Shown piece after piece: positions 1 to 6,098 of a DNA stretch of 6,681 nucleotides (positions are counted from its first letter, which is position 1; every line of letters begins with the position of its first letter). A program made the position numbers and the translations under genes. The notes under the pieces are model-generated. The model was given only the letters and a program-made list of their open reading frames with translations. It did not search any database and was not told where the DNA came from. Origin of the DNA: Planctomycetes bacterium UBA4800 (GTDB lineage Bacteria; Planctomycetota; UBA8108; UBA8890; UBA8898); NCBI GenBank assembly GCA_002402755.1, contig DHGK01000410.1, positions 7,126 through 13,806 of the forward strand, written 5' to 3'.

Positions 1-1
1 C

Positions 2-1447
2 CACGAGACGCACGAGTGGCACCCGAGCGTCGGCAACGACGGCATGCTCGTCTACACGCGCTGGGACTACGTCGACCGCGACACGAACATCGCGCACCAC
101 ATCTGGACGTGCTTCCCGGACGGCCGCGACCCGCGCAGCTTCCACGGCAACTACCCCGAGCGCCGCGAGCGCCGGCCGTGGATGGAGATGGCCATCCGCG
201 CCGTGCCGGGCTCGCCGAAGTTCGCGGCGTCGACGGGCGCCCACCACGGCCACGAGTTCGGCTCGCTCGTCCTGATCGACCCGCGCGTCGAGGACGACAG
301 CGCCATGGCGCAGATCGAGCGCCTGACGCCCGACGTGCCGTTCCCCGAGGCCGAAGGGCGGCCCATTCCCCCGTACTCGGCCTACGGAACGCCGTGGCCG
401 CTCGGCGAGGACGACTTCCTCTGCGTCTACGACGCCGCGGCCAAGAACCGCGGCGTCTGGTGGATCGACCGCGCCGGCAACAAGGAGCTCATCTGGCGCG
501 ACCCGGCGATCTCGTGCGTGAGCCCGATGCCGCTCGGCCCCCGCCCCCGCCCGCCGGTCATCCCATCGCGCACGGTCCAGACCGCCGAGGACCTGGCGGC
601 CGCGGGCGGCGCGGCGCCGCCGGCGACGATCGCGCTCGTCAACGTCTACGAGAGCGATTTCGCCTGGCCCGCGGGCGCGGAGGTGGCGCGCCTCAGGATC
701 GTGCAGGTCCTGCCCAAGACGACCGCGCCGCCGAACGTCCCCCGCATCGGCATCGCCGAGCAGACCAACGCGCGCGCGGTGCTCGGCACGGTGCCGGTCG
801 AGCGCGACGGCAGCGCCTACTTCGAGGCGCCGCCGGGCAAGGAGATCTACTTCCAGGCGCTCGACCGCCGCGGGCTCGCCATTCAGTCGATGCGCTCGGG
901 CACCTACGTCCACCCGGGCGAGCGCCTCGTCTGCCAGGGCTGCCACGAGCACAAGCAGCGCACGCCGCCGCCGCGCGCATCGGCGCCGCTCGCCTTCGCG
1001 CGCGCGCCGTCGAAGATCGAGCCGGACGCCGACGGCTCGAATCCCTTCAGCTTCGTCAGGCTCGTCCAGCCGGCGCTCGACCGCAACTGCGCGGCGTGCC
1101 ACAGGGAGAAGAAGGCGCTCGACCTCTCGGGCGCGATCGAGGGGCCGCACGGCTGGACGCGCTCGTACGCGAACCTCGCCCCCGAGTACGGCTTCTACTT
1201 CCACGTCACGAACGGTTCGATCGGCGCGGGCGCGCGCGGCGGCAGCCGCACCGTTCCGGGGAAGTTCGGCGCCATGGCCTCGAAGCTCCTCTCCTACCTC
1301 GGCCCGGCGCACCACGGCGTCGAGTGTTCGGAAGAGGATTTCCGCCGCGTGACGCTGTGGCTCGACTGCAACTCGGAGTTCTTCGGGAGCTACGAGCGCA
1401 CCGATGCCCAGTCGCGGGGCGAGATCGTGCTCCCGTCGCTCGACTGA
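2..1447 (+). CDS. Hydrazine synthase alpha-like diheme beta-propeller protein (5' end outside window)
   Basis: The frame is open from the first full codon at position 2, so the N-terminus and any signal peptide lie upstream; 481 residues are visible. The first residues (HPSVGNDGMLVYTRWDYVDR) are a TolB/PD40-type propeller blade of the kind found in HzsA relatives. Two c-type haem motifs follow: CQGCH at visible residues 311-315 (nt 932-946), preceded by TYVHPGERLVC, and CAACH at 363-367 (nt 1088-1102). The C-terminal stretch FRRVTLWLDCNSEFFGSYE is a recurring signature of this family. In true hydrazine synthase the alpha subunit has an N-terminal propeller, a middle domain with one haem and a C-terminal domain with a second, and this order is matched. 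Many PVC-group genomes carry HzsA-like proteins without anammox, no beta/gamma subunit is present here, and the substrate is unknown. It should act outside the cytoplasm, where c-type haem is attached. The first visible ATG (44) is internal and not the real start. Confidence 0.86.
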   Translation, partial: HETHEWHPSVGNDGMLVYTRWDYVDRDTNIAHHIWTCFPDGRDPRSFHGNYPERRERRPWMEMAIRAVPGSPKFAASTGAHHGHEFGSLVLIDPRVEDDSAMAQIERLTPDVPFPEAEGRPIPPYSAYGTPWPLGEDDFLCVYDAAAKNRGVWWIDRAGNKELIWRDPAISCVSPMPLGPRPRPPVIPSRTVQTAEDLAAAGGAAPPATIALVNVYESDFAWPAGAEVARLRIVQVLPKTTAPPNVPRIGIAEQTNARAVLGTVPVERDGSAYFEAPPGKEIYFQALDRRGLAIQSMRSGTYVHPGERLVCQGCHEHKQRTPPPRASAPLAFARAPSKIEPDADGSNPFSFVRLVQPALDRNCAACHREKKALDLSGAIEGPHGWTRSYANLAPEYGFYFHVTNGSIGAGARGGSRTVPGKFGAMASKLLSYLGPAHHGVECSEEDFRRVTLWLDCNSEFFGSYERTDAQSRGEIVLPSLD

Positions 1448-1519
1448 ACAGAGCCTGCCGCGGGACGCGCATGGAGCCGTGCAGCGGACGGAACTCCCTT
1501 CGCGGCATTCGGCCTCTCC

Positions 1520-1548
1520 TTGGCGCCATCGAACGTGACGGATATACT
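1520..1548 (+). promoter_or_regulatory. Sigma70-type promoter for the small gene, possibly leaderless
   Basis: A -35 hexamer TTGGCG (1520-1525) and a -10 hexamer TATACT (1543-1548) are separated by exactly 17 bp. This A/T-rich -10 box stands out in very GC-rich DNA. Transcription would be expected about 7 bp past the -10 box, near 1555-1556, which is the A of the ATG at 1556. No Shine-Dalgarno sequence can fit between them, so the mRNA would be leaderless or nearly so. The start site is inferred from spacing only. Confidence 0.6.
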
Positions 1549-1555
1549 GGCGTGC

Positions 1556-1787
1556 ATGGACTCACGGCAGCAGCGCATGTGGATGGAGCAATGGCGCGCG
1601 GCCGCACACGCGCTCGCCCAGGTGCGGCGGGAAGAGCTTGCGGCCGATGCGCGAGGAGGACTCCGCCGCAGCCGCCTGCGCGATCATGGAATTTGCCTGC
1701 CCTGAGCAGCGCGGCGAGCGCGAGGAGGACGCAACCTCCGGTCTGGTGATTCAACAGGCGATCTTCGCCAGGGCCGGACGCCGGTGA
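1556..1787 (+). pseudogene. Frameshifted small hypothetical protein (76 aa when repaired)
   Basis: From the ATG at 1556 the frame reads MDSRQQRMWMEQWRAAAHAL AQVRREEL (28 residues; space is only a line break), a plausible amphipathic helical start. It then degenerates into Gly/Arg-rich residues and stops at 1703-1705. One frame over, from 1641, the reading resumes as RPMREEDSAAAACAIMEF and ends SGLVIQQAIFARAGRR with a TGA at 1785-1787. Dropping one T of the TT at 1638-1639 joins the halves into a single 76-residue protein without a stop. I recall short bacterial hypothetical proteins that begin with a W-x-x-A-x-x-A-L helix followed by RREEL and end in SGLVEQQxxFxR, and this fits that pattern; the function is unknown to me. 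It has its own promoter. Either it is a young pseudogene or the extra T is a sequencing or assembly error. The ending GTGA (1784-1787) overlaps a possible start of the next frame, as in translationally coupled pairs. Confidence 0.6.
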
Positions 1788-1923
1788 TCAGCGGCAGGGT
1801 ACTCGGCTCGATTTCCGCCAGATCCGGACGGAACTCGATCCGCTCCTGGCGCTCAAGGAGGATGGCGAGAGCGGGCCCCGCCTGTGGGCGCTGTGCCGGA
1901 AGTGCGGCCTGCGCGTTCCCTGA
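1784..1923 (+). pseudogene. C-terminal remnant of an unidentified gene
   Basis: A GTG at 1784 overlaps the stop of the preceding small gene (GTGA), the usual arrangement for a coupled downstream gene. Read in that frame, however, the product is Arg/Ser-rich and unconvincing. One frame over, positions 1801-1923 read like an ordinary protein tail: LDFRQIRTELDPLLALKEDG, then about 17 residues containing RLWALCRKCGLRVP, then TGA at 1921-1923. That stretch has a mixed composition with helix-like spacing of Leu and charged residues, unlike shadow frames in such GC-rich DNA. At under 50 residues it can only be the end of a gene whose body is deleted or scrambled. The family is not recognised; a nucleotidyltransferase-like partner of the small protein is a guess from remembered neighbourhoods, not visible here. 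Confidence 0.4.
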
Positions 1924-1990
1924 GCGGAGATGCCGGCGCGACAAGGATCGGCGGCGACGCGCTCCACGTGCGCGGCCGCTGCACGCGCGC

Positions 1991-2006
1991 CGCGGGGGAA
2001 CCCGCG
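1991..2006. repeat. Perfect 6-bp inverted repeat with GGAA loop just upstream of a promoter
   Basis: CGCGGG (1991-1996) and CCCGCG (2001-2006) flank GGAA, which as RNA on the + strand would be a GNRA-type tetraloop. It lies 7 bp before the -35 box at 2014. No T-run follows, so it is not a classical intrinsic terminator; it could be an operator, a protective hairpin or chance in GC-rich DNA. Confidence 0.35.
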
Positions 2007-2013
2007 CCGCCGC

Positions 2014-2043
2014 TTGACGGACCCCGCGGCCCCGCGGCACAAT
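2014..2043 (+). promoter_or_regulatory. Promoter of the C1B peptidase gene
   Basis: TTGACG (2014-2019) matches the sigma70 -35 consensus at five of six bases, and CACAAT (2038-2043) serves as the -10 box after an 18 bp spacer. The predicted start near 2050 leaves an mRNA leader of about 45 nt containing the Shine-Dalgarno site. Sixteen of the 18 spacer bases are a perfect tandem duplication of CCCCGCGG (2022-2029 and 2030-2037). The nine bases ACAATTGAG (2039-2047) recur at 6187-6195 upstream of the last gene. Confidence 0.6.
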
Positions 2044-2095
2044 TGAGATATCGGCCGGCCCCGGATACGCAACCCTTTCGCGAGGAGACACCGCC

Positions 2096-3559
2096 ATGCT
2101 CCGCTGCCGCCATGTGTGCGCTCTTGCCGCCGCCGCGCTCGTCCTCATCCCCTGGGGCATGCCGCTCCGCGCCGCGGACGCGCCGCCCGCCTACTGCCCC
2201 CCTTCGCGGCGGCCCGTCGACTTCTCCGGCTCCGAGGGCCGCATCAACGACGAGATGCTGGCCGCGTTCCGGGCGATGGTCGCCAGGGACCCGCGGGCGG
2301 CGCCCGTCACCAACGCCGTGACGCGCAACAGCGTCAAGGACCTGACCGTCGACCGCAACAAGCTCACGGCCCACGACCGCGGCTTCAGCCACACGATCAA
2401 GACCGGGGATGTGACCAATCAGCGCGCGAGCGGCCGCTGCTGGCTCTTCGCCGGGCTCAACACGCTCAGGCCGCAGATCCTCAAGAAGCACAACCTGGCC
2501 AACTTCGAGTTCTCCCAGAACTACTCGTTCTTCTGGGACAAGCTGGAGAAGGCGAACCTGTTCCTGGAGGGGATTCTGCGCACGCTCGACCGGAGGCTCG
2601 ATGACCGCCACGTCGCGTGGCTCCTCAAGACCCCCTTCCCCGACGGCGGCCAGTGGAACATGGTCGTCGACCTCATCGCGCGCTATGGCGTCGTCCCGCT
2701 CGACGTCATGCCGGATACGAAGCACTCCTCCGGCACGGGCGAGCTGAACGACATCATGAGCTGTCTCCTCAGGAAGGACGCCGCGCGCCTGCGCGCGCTC
2801 AAGGGCGAGGGCAAGAGCATCGAGGAGCTGAGAGCGGCGAAGGTCCAGATGCTCGCCGATGTCTACCGCGTGCTCTGCTATCACTTCGGCGAGCCGCCCG
2901 CCTCCTTCTCCTGGCGCTTCAAGACCAAGGACGACAAGCTGAGCGAGCTGAAGACGTACACGCCGAAGAGCTTCTACCGGGAATTCGTCGGCGTCGACCT
3001 GGCCGAGTACCTGCTCTTCTACAGTTGCCCGGCGCACGAGTTCGGGAAGCTCTACCGGATCGAGTTCGACCGCGATCTCTCGGACGGCAAGGACATGACC
3101 TTCGCGAACGTCCCCATCGATGCGCTCAAGCGCATGGTCCTGAAGCAGCTCCTCGCGGACGAGCCCGTGTGGTTCGGGTGCGACGTCGGCCAGGAGCACC
3201 TCGGCGAGTCGGGCATTCTGCGCCTCGGGATCCACGACATCGGCGGACTGCTCGGCATCGACCTCGCGATGACGAAGGCCGAGCGCGTCCTGTACCGCGA
3301 GAGCATCCCCACCCACGCCATGGTCTTCATGGGCGTCGATCTTGCCGGCGACACGCCGGTCAAGTGGCGCGTCGAAAACAGTTGGGGCGGCGAGCGCGGC
3401 GACAAGGGCTACCTCTTGATGTACGACGACTGGTTCGACGAGTACCTCTACGCCGCCCTCGTCCACGCGAAGCACGTCCCGGACGACGTCAAGGCGATCT
3501 TCGGCGGCGAGCCCATCGTCCTGCCGCCCTGGGACCCGATGTACGACGGCCTGCGCTGA
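2096..3559 (+). CDS. Exported C1B cysteine aminopeptidase (bleomycin hydrolase/PepC family)
   Basis: This 487-residue papain-like peptidase is close to the family's usual 440-460 residues plus a signal peptide. The start ATG at 2096 has GAGGAG (2082-2087) 8 nt upstream. The N-terminus carries Arg residues, a hydrophobic core (ALAAAALVLIP) and a likely signal peptidase I site near residues 25-29, so the mature enzyme is exported. The catalytic set is complete: oxyanion-hole Gln109 and nucleophile Cys115 in VTNQRASGRCWLF, His407 in IPTHAMVFMGVD, and Asn428 in WRVENSWGGERGDKGY. Family members are typically hexameric barrels with active sites facing an inner cavity. The C-terminal arm lies in the active-site cleft and restricts the enzyme to trimming N-terminal residues from peptides. 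Here the tail is LPPWDPMYDGLR rather than the common WDPMGxLA, with the same PWDPM anchor but a different, one-residue-longer end. The likely role is peptide scavenging in the periplasm or outside the cell. No pepC name is assigned because that symbol implies the cytosolic lactic-acid-bacterial enzyme. Confidence 0.95.
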   Translation: MLRCRHVCALAAAALVLIPWGMPLRAADAPPAYCPPSRRPVDFSGSEGRINDEMLAAFRAMVARDPRAAPVTNAVTRNSVKDLTVDRNKLTAHDRGFSHTIKTGDVTNQRASGRCWLFAGLNTLRPQILKKHNLANFEFSQNYSFFWDKLEKANLFLEGILRTLDRRLDDRHVAWLLKTPFPDGGQWNMVVDLIARYGVVPLDVMPDTKHSSGTGELNDIMSCLLRKDAARLRALKGEGKSIEELRAAKVQMLADVYRVLCYHFGEPPASFSWRFKTKDDKLSELKTYTPKSFYREFVGVDLAEYLLFYSCPAHEFGKLYRIEFDRDLSDGKDMTFANVPIDALKRMVLKQLLADEPVWFGCDVGQEHLGESGILRLGIHDIGGLLGIDLAMTKAERVLYRESIPTHAMVFMGVDLAGDTPVKWRVENSWGGERGDKGYLLMYDDWFDEYLYAALVHAKHVPDDVKAIFGGEPIVLPPWDPMYDGLR

Positions 3560-3616
3560 GGACTTCGCGCCCGCCGTTCGGTACGCTGCCCGCACGTCAA
3601 CGCCTCGATCGACGCT

Positions 3617-3623
3617 GGAGGAG
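3617..3623 (+). promoter_or_regulatory. Ribosome binding site of the PL11 lyase gene
   Basis: GGAGGAG ends 2 nt before the ATG at 3626; taking its first GGAG as the pairing core gives 5 nt spacing. This fixes the lyase start. The preceding 66 bp gap has only a weak -10-like TACGCT (3582-3587) and no clear -35, so co-transcription with the upstream peptidase gene is possible. Confidence 0.6.
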
Positions 3624-3625
3624 CC

Positions 3626-5461
3626 ATGGCACGAGCGAGCTTCCTGCGTGCGCTCGTTTGCGGCCTGTGCGCGGCCGCGATCCTGTGCGGGGCGGCGCCG
3701 CCCCGGCAGATCGAACGGCTCGGCCGCGGCATGGTCTGCATCAACTGCGGCGACGGCAAGGTCTACGTGGGCTGGCGCCTCCTTGCGACCGATCCTTCCG
3801 GCATCGCCTTCAACCTGTACAGGAAGAGCGGCAACGATGCGCCCGTCAAGCTGAACGCGGCGCCGATCGCGAACTCGACGAATCATGTCGACGGCGCCGC
3901 GGCGCTCGACATGCCCGCGGCCTACTTCGTCCGTCCGGTCCTCGACGGCGCGGAAGGCGACCCGTGTCCGCCGTGCGTGCTGCCGGCGCAGTCGCCCGCG
4001 CGGCCGTACCGCTCGATCCCGCTCCGAACGCCGCCGGGATACACCCCGAACGATGCGTCGGTCGGGGACCTCGACGGCGACGGGGAGTACGAGATCGTCC
4101 TCCACCAGGCCGGCCGCGGCCGGGACAACGCGCAGCGCGGCACGACGAGCGAGCCCATCCTCGAGGCCTACAAGCTCGACGGCGCGTTCCTGTGGCGCAT
4201 CAACCTCGGGCGCAACATCCGCGAGGGCGCCCACTACACGCAGTTCATGGTCTACGACCTGGACGGCGACGGCGCGGCCGAGGTTGCATGCAAGACGGCG
4301 GACGGCTCGCTCGACGGCACGGGCACCGTCATCGGCGATGCCGCGGCCGATCACCGCAACGCCGATGGCTGCGTGCTCGACGGCCCCGAGTTCCTGACGA
4401 TCTTCGCGGGCAGGACGGGCGCCGCCCTCGCCACGGCCGAGTACGTTCCGCCCCGCGGCCGCGTGGCCGCCTGGGGAGACGACCACGGGAACCGCGCCGA
4501 CCGGTTTCTCGCGTGCATCGCCCATCTCGACGGCGAGCGGCCGAGCCTCGTCATGTGCCGCGGCTACTACACGCGAACCGTGCTCGCCGCCTGGAACTGG
4601 CGGGACGGGAAGCTCGCGCGTCTCTGGACGTTCGACAGCGCCGATTCTTCGAAGGACCTCCGCGCGTACGCCGGCCAGGGCAATCACGGCATCAGCGTCG
4701 CCGATGTCGACGGCGATGGCCGGGACGAGATCGTCTACGGCGCCATGGCGGTCGACGACGATGGCCGGGGGCTCTACACGACGGGGCTCGGCCACGGCGA
4801 TGCCATGCACTTGGCCGACCTCGACCCCGACCGCCCCGGCCTGGAAGTCTTCGGCATCCACGAGAAGGCGCGGCACCCGCACGGCATCTCCTTCCGCGAC
4901 GCCGCCACGGGGAAGATCCTGTGGAGCAGGCCCTCGGCCGACGTCGCCCGCGGTCTTGCCGCCGACATCGACCCCCGCCACCGCGGCGCCGAGTGCTGGG
5001 CGGCGGGTCCCGGCCTCGATGTCCTCTACACGTGCCGCGGCGAGGAGATCGGCCCCAAGCCCCGCTCGTGCAACATGGCCGTGTGGTGGGATGCCGATCC
5101 GCTGCGGGAACTCCTCGACGGCACGAGGATCGCCAAGTGGGATCACGAGCACGGCCGCGAGATCGCGTTGCTTTCGGCCGGCGCGCACGAATGCGCCTCG
5201 AACAACGGGAGCAAGGCGAACCCATGCCTCGCCGCCGACATCCTCGGGGACTGGCGCGAGGAGGTGATCTGGCGGACGGGCGACAACCGCGAGCTGCGCG
5301 TGTTCACGACGACGATTCCCGCGGAGCGCCGCCTTCCCACGCTCATGCACGACCCCGTGTACCGCGTGGCCGTCGCCTGGCAGAACGTCGCCTACAACCA
5401 GCCGGCGCACGCGAGCTTCTTCATGGCGGTCGGCGAGAGCGCGGGAACAAGTTCTCCGTAG
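3626..5461 (+). CDS. Exported rhamnogalacturonan lyase, polysaccharide lyase family 11
   Basis: This 611-residue protein is full length for PL11. It starts with a signal peptide (hydrophobic segment LVCGLCAAAIL, cleavage probably around residues 23-25), followed by the PL11 opening RQIERLGRGM and VYVGWRLLATDPSGIAFNLY, the N-terminal beta domain. The rest is a beta-propeller with Ca-binding-type acidic loops: DLDGDGEYE (148-156), DLDGDGAAE (211-219), DVDGDGRDE (360-368), DLDPDRPG (398-405) and the late GDWREEVIWR (541-550). It closes with VAWQNVAYNQPAHASFF, the family's usual C-terminal signature. PL11 enzymes cleave the Rha-GalA backbone of rhamnogalacturonan I by beta-elimination and depend on calcium; YesW (endo) and YesX (exo) of Bacillus subtilis are the reference members. 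Endo or exo mode cannot be read from the sequence. No other pectin gene is visible. Two CxxC pairs (Cys38/41 and Cys114/117) in the N-terminal part are unusual. The stop is TAG at 5459-5461. Confidence 0.94.
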   Translation: MARASFLRALVCGLCAAAILCGAAPPRQIERLGRGMVCINCGDGKVYVGWRLLATDPSGIAFNLYRKSGNDAPVKLNAAPIANSTNHVDGAAALDMPAAYFVRPVLDGAEGDPCPPCVLPAQSPARPYRSIPLRTPPGYTPNDASVGDLDGDGEYEIVLHQAGRGRDNAQRGTTSEPILEAYKLDGAFLWRINLGRNIREGAHYTQFMVYDLDGDGAAEVACKTADGSLDGTGTVIGDAAADHRNADGCVLDGPEFLTIFAGRTGAALATAEYVPPRGRVAAWGDDHGNRADRFLACIAHLDGERPSLVMCRGYYTRTVLAAWNWRDGKLARLWTFDSADSSKDLRAYAGQGNHGISVADVDGDGRDEIVYGAMAVDDDGRGLYTTGLGHGDAMHLADLDPDRPGLEVFGIHEKARHPHGISFRDAATGKILWSRPSADVARGLAADIDPRHRGAECWAAGPGLDVLYTCRGEEIGPKPRSCNMAVWWDADPLRELLDGTRIAKWDHEHGREIALLSAGAHECASNNGSKANPCLAADILGDWREEVIWRTGDNRELRVFTTTIPAERRLPTLMHDPVYRVAVAWQNVAYNQPAHASFFMAVGESAGTSSP

Positions 5462-5801
5462 GTCGCGGAGCCCGTGCTATAAAGAAGCGCATCAGGCACG
5501 ATAATGCCGGATTCGGCGCGCAAACGCCGGGAAGGAGCGGTGCCGCGACGCCGCGAATCGTCGTGCTGATCTGCTGTCTGGGGGGCCCGTCCTGCGATCC
5601 GCGCCCGCGGAGAGCGAGCTGGGCTCGGAGAAGGGCCTTCCAGGCGTAGAGTTCGCACGAATCTTCGACGGATTGCGCCCCTTCTGGGGAAGGCGGGAAC
5701 TGGAACTTCTCGGCGCGGTGCTCTATCATTATGCATGTGCCGAGGGGCGGCGCGACATAGCCGAGAAACTGCACGATGTGCTCCGGCCGAAGGAGGTCTT
5801 C
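5462..5801 (+). other. Spacer and open frame leading into the Rpn-like small protein; probable gene remnant
   Basis: No convincing start-to-stop gene lies here. Positions 5478-5483 read TATAAA, a possible -10 box without a recognisable -35. GGAAGGAG (5530-5537) resembles a ribosome site but leads only to a nine-codon frame. A small inverted repeat CGGCG/CGCCG sits at 5514-5518 and 5525-5529. The frame of the downstream protein is open from 5505, and from about 5646 it looks like genuine protein: VEFARIFDGLRPFWGRRELE and then LELLGAVLYHYACAEGRRDI. Its only upstream starts are a TTG at 5673 and in-frame GTGs at 5718 and 5778, none with a good ribosome site. This is best read as the broken middle of a once longer gene, or as a weakly initiated extension of the protein starting at 5802 (136 residues if TTG 5673 is used). 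Confidence 0.45.
5791..5796 (+). promoter_or_regulatory. Strong internal Shine-Dalgarno site
   Basis: AGGAGG, the full anti-Shine-Dalgarno match, lies 5 nt before the ATG at 5802, inside a frame that is already open. It encodes the Lys-Glu-Val that precedes the internal methionine and is the strongest translation start signal in this part of the window. Confidence 0.65.
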
Positions 5802-6083
5802 ATGAGCAGCCCCGAGGTGGTCCGTAAGCGTTTCTGGGAAGTCTGGGCCGACGAGGGCCGTCAAGAAGGCCGTGTCGAGGGCGAGGCCCGCAAGGAGCAG
5901 CAGCTCCGGCGCGAGCAGCTCGACGCGGTCAAGGCCTTCTTCGCCCGCAAAGGACTGCCCTGGGATGCGTACGCAGCGGACGTCGAAGGCCTTCCCAGCC
6001 ACCACGAGGCAACCGATTTCCTGGTCGATCTCGCCACGGCCGCCGACATGGGCGCTTTCTTGAAGCAGCGCTTCGGACACTGA
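5802..6083 (+). CDS. Small charged EGR-repeat protein, Rpn/PD-(D/E)XK transposase-like C-terminal part
   Basis: A 93-residue protein. Residues 1-17 are MSSPEVVRKRFWEVWAD, followed by the charged repeat EGRQEGRVEGEARKEQQLRR (18-37) and a helical tail that includes AVKAFFARKGLPWD and ends FLKQRFGH. Runs of EGRxEGRxEG just after a methionine are typical of the C-terminal ends of Rpn-family recombination-promoting nucleases and related DUF4351- or Uma2-type proteins, but no nuclease core (D...E-x-K) is visible upstream. The start at 5802 is chosen for its perfect AGGAGG; the frame continues upstream and a TTG at 5673 would give 136 residues. In Escherichia coli Rpn loci a short C-terminal product made from an internal start neutralises the full-length nuclease, and the arrangement here would fit an orphan of that kind. 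The coding call is fairly sure; the family is an inference from composition and pattern. Confidence 0.6.
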   Translation: MSSPEVVRKRFWEVWADEGRQEGRVEGEARKEQQLRREQLDAVKAFFARKGLPWDAYAADVEGLPSHHEATDFLVDLATAADMGAFLKQRFGH

Positions 6084-6098
6084 CGAGAATACCGCGAC

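Noticed and set aside
2..1447. Anammox hydrazine synthase
   Set aside because: Only an alpha-like protein is visible, no beta/gamma subunits are present, and such homologues are common outside anammox bacteria.
3582..3587. TACGCT as a separate promoter for the lyase gene
   Set aside because: Only half of the -10 bases match and no -35 is found; transcription from upstream is as likely.
1853..5410. A 1185-codon open frame on the reverse strand across the peptidase and lyase genes
   Set aside because: It is the mirror of two clearly recognised + strand genes in very GC-rich DNA, where antisense frames stay open. Its product is Arg/Ala/Val-rich with no recognisable domain.
5478..5505. TATAAA and GATAAT as promoters of the Rpn-like gene
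   Set aside because: Neither has a recognisable -35 at 16-18 bp, and both lie roughly 300 bp from the best start codon.
5530..5569. Leader peptide after GGAAGGAG with a GTG start at 5540
   Set aside because: Spacing to the GTG is only 2 nt, and the frame stops after nine codons with no regulatory structure around it.
2617..5649. A 1010-codon + strand frame overlapping the same genes
   Set aside because: Its product is Arg-rich low-complexity sequence in a shifted frame of the peptidase and lyase; both real genes have full catalytic or family signatures in the other frame.
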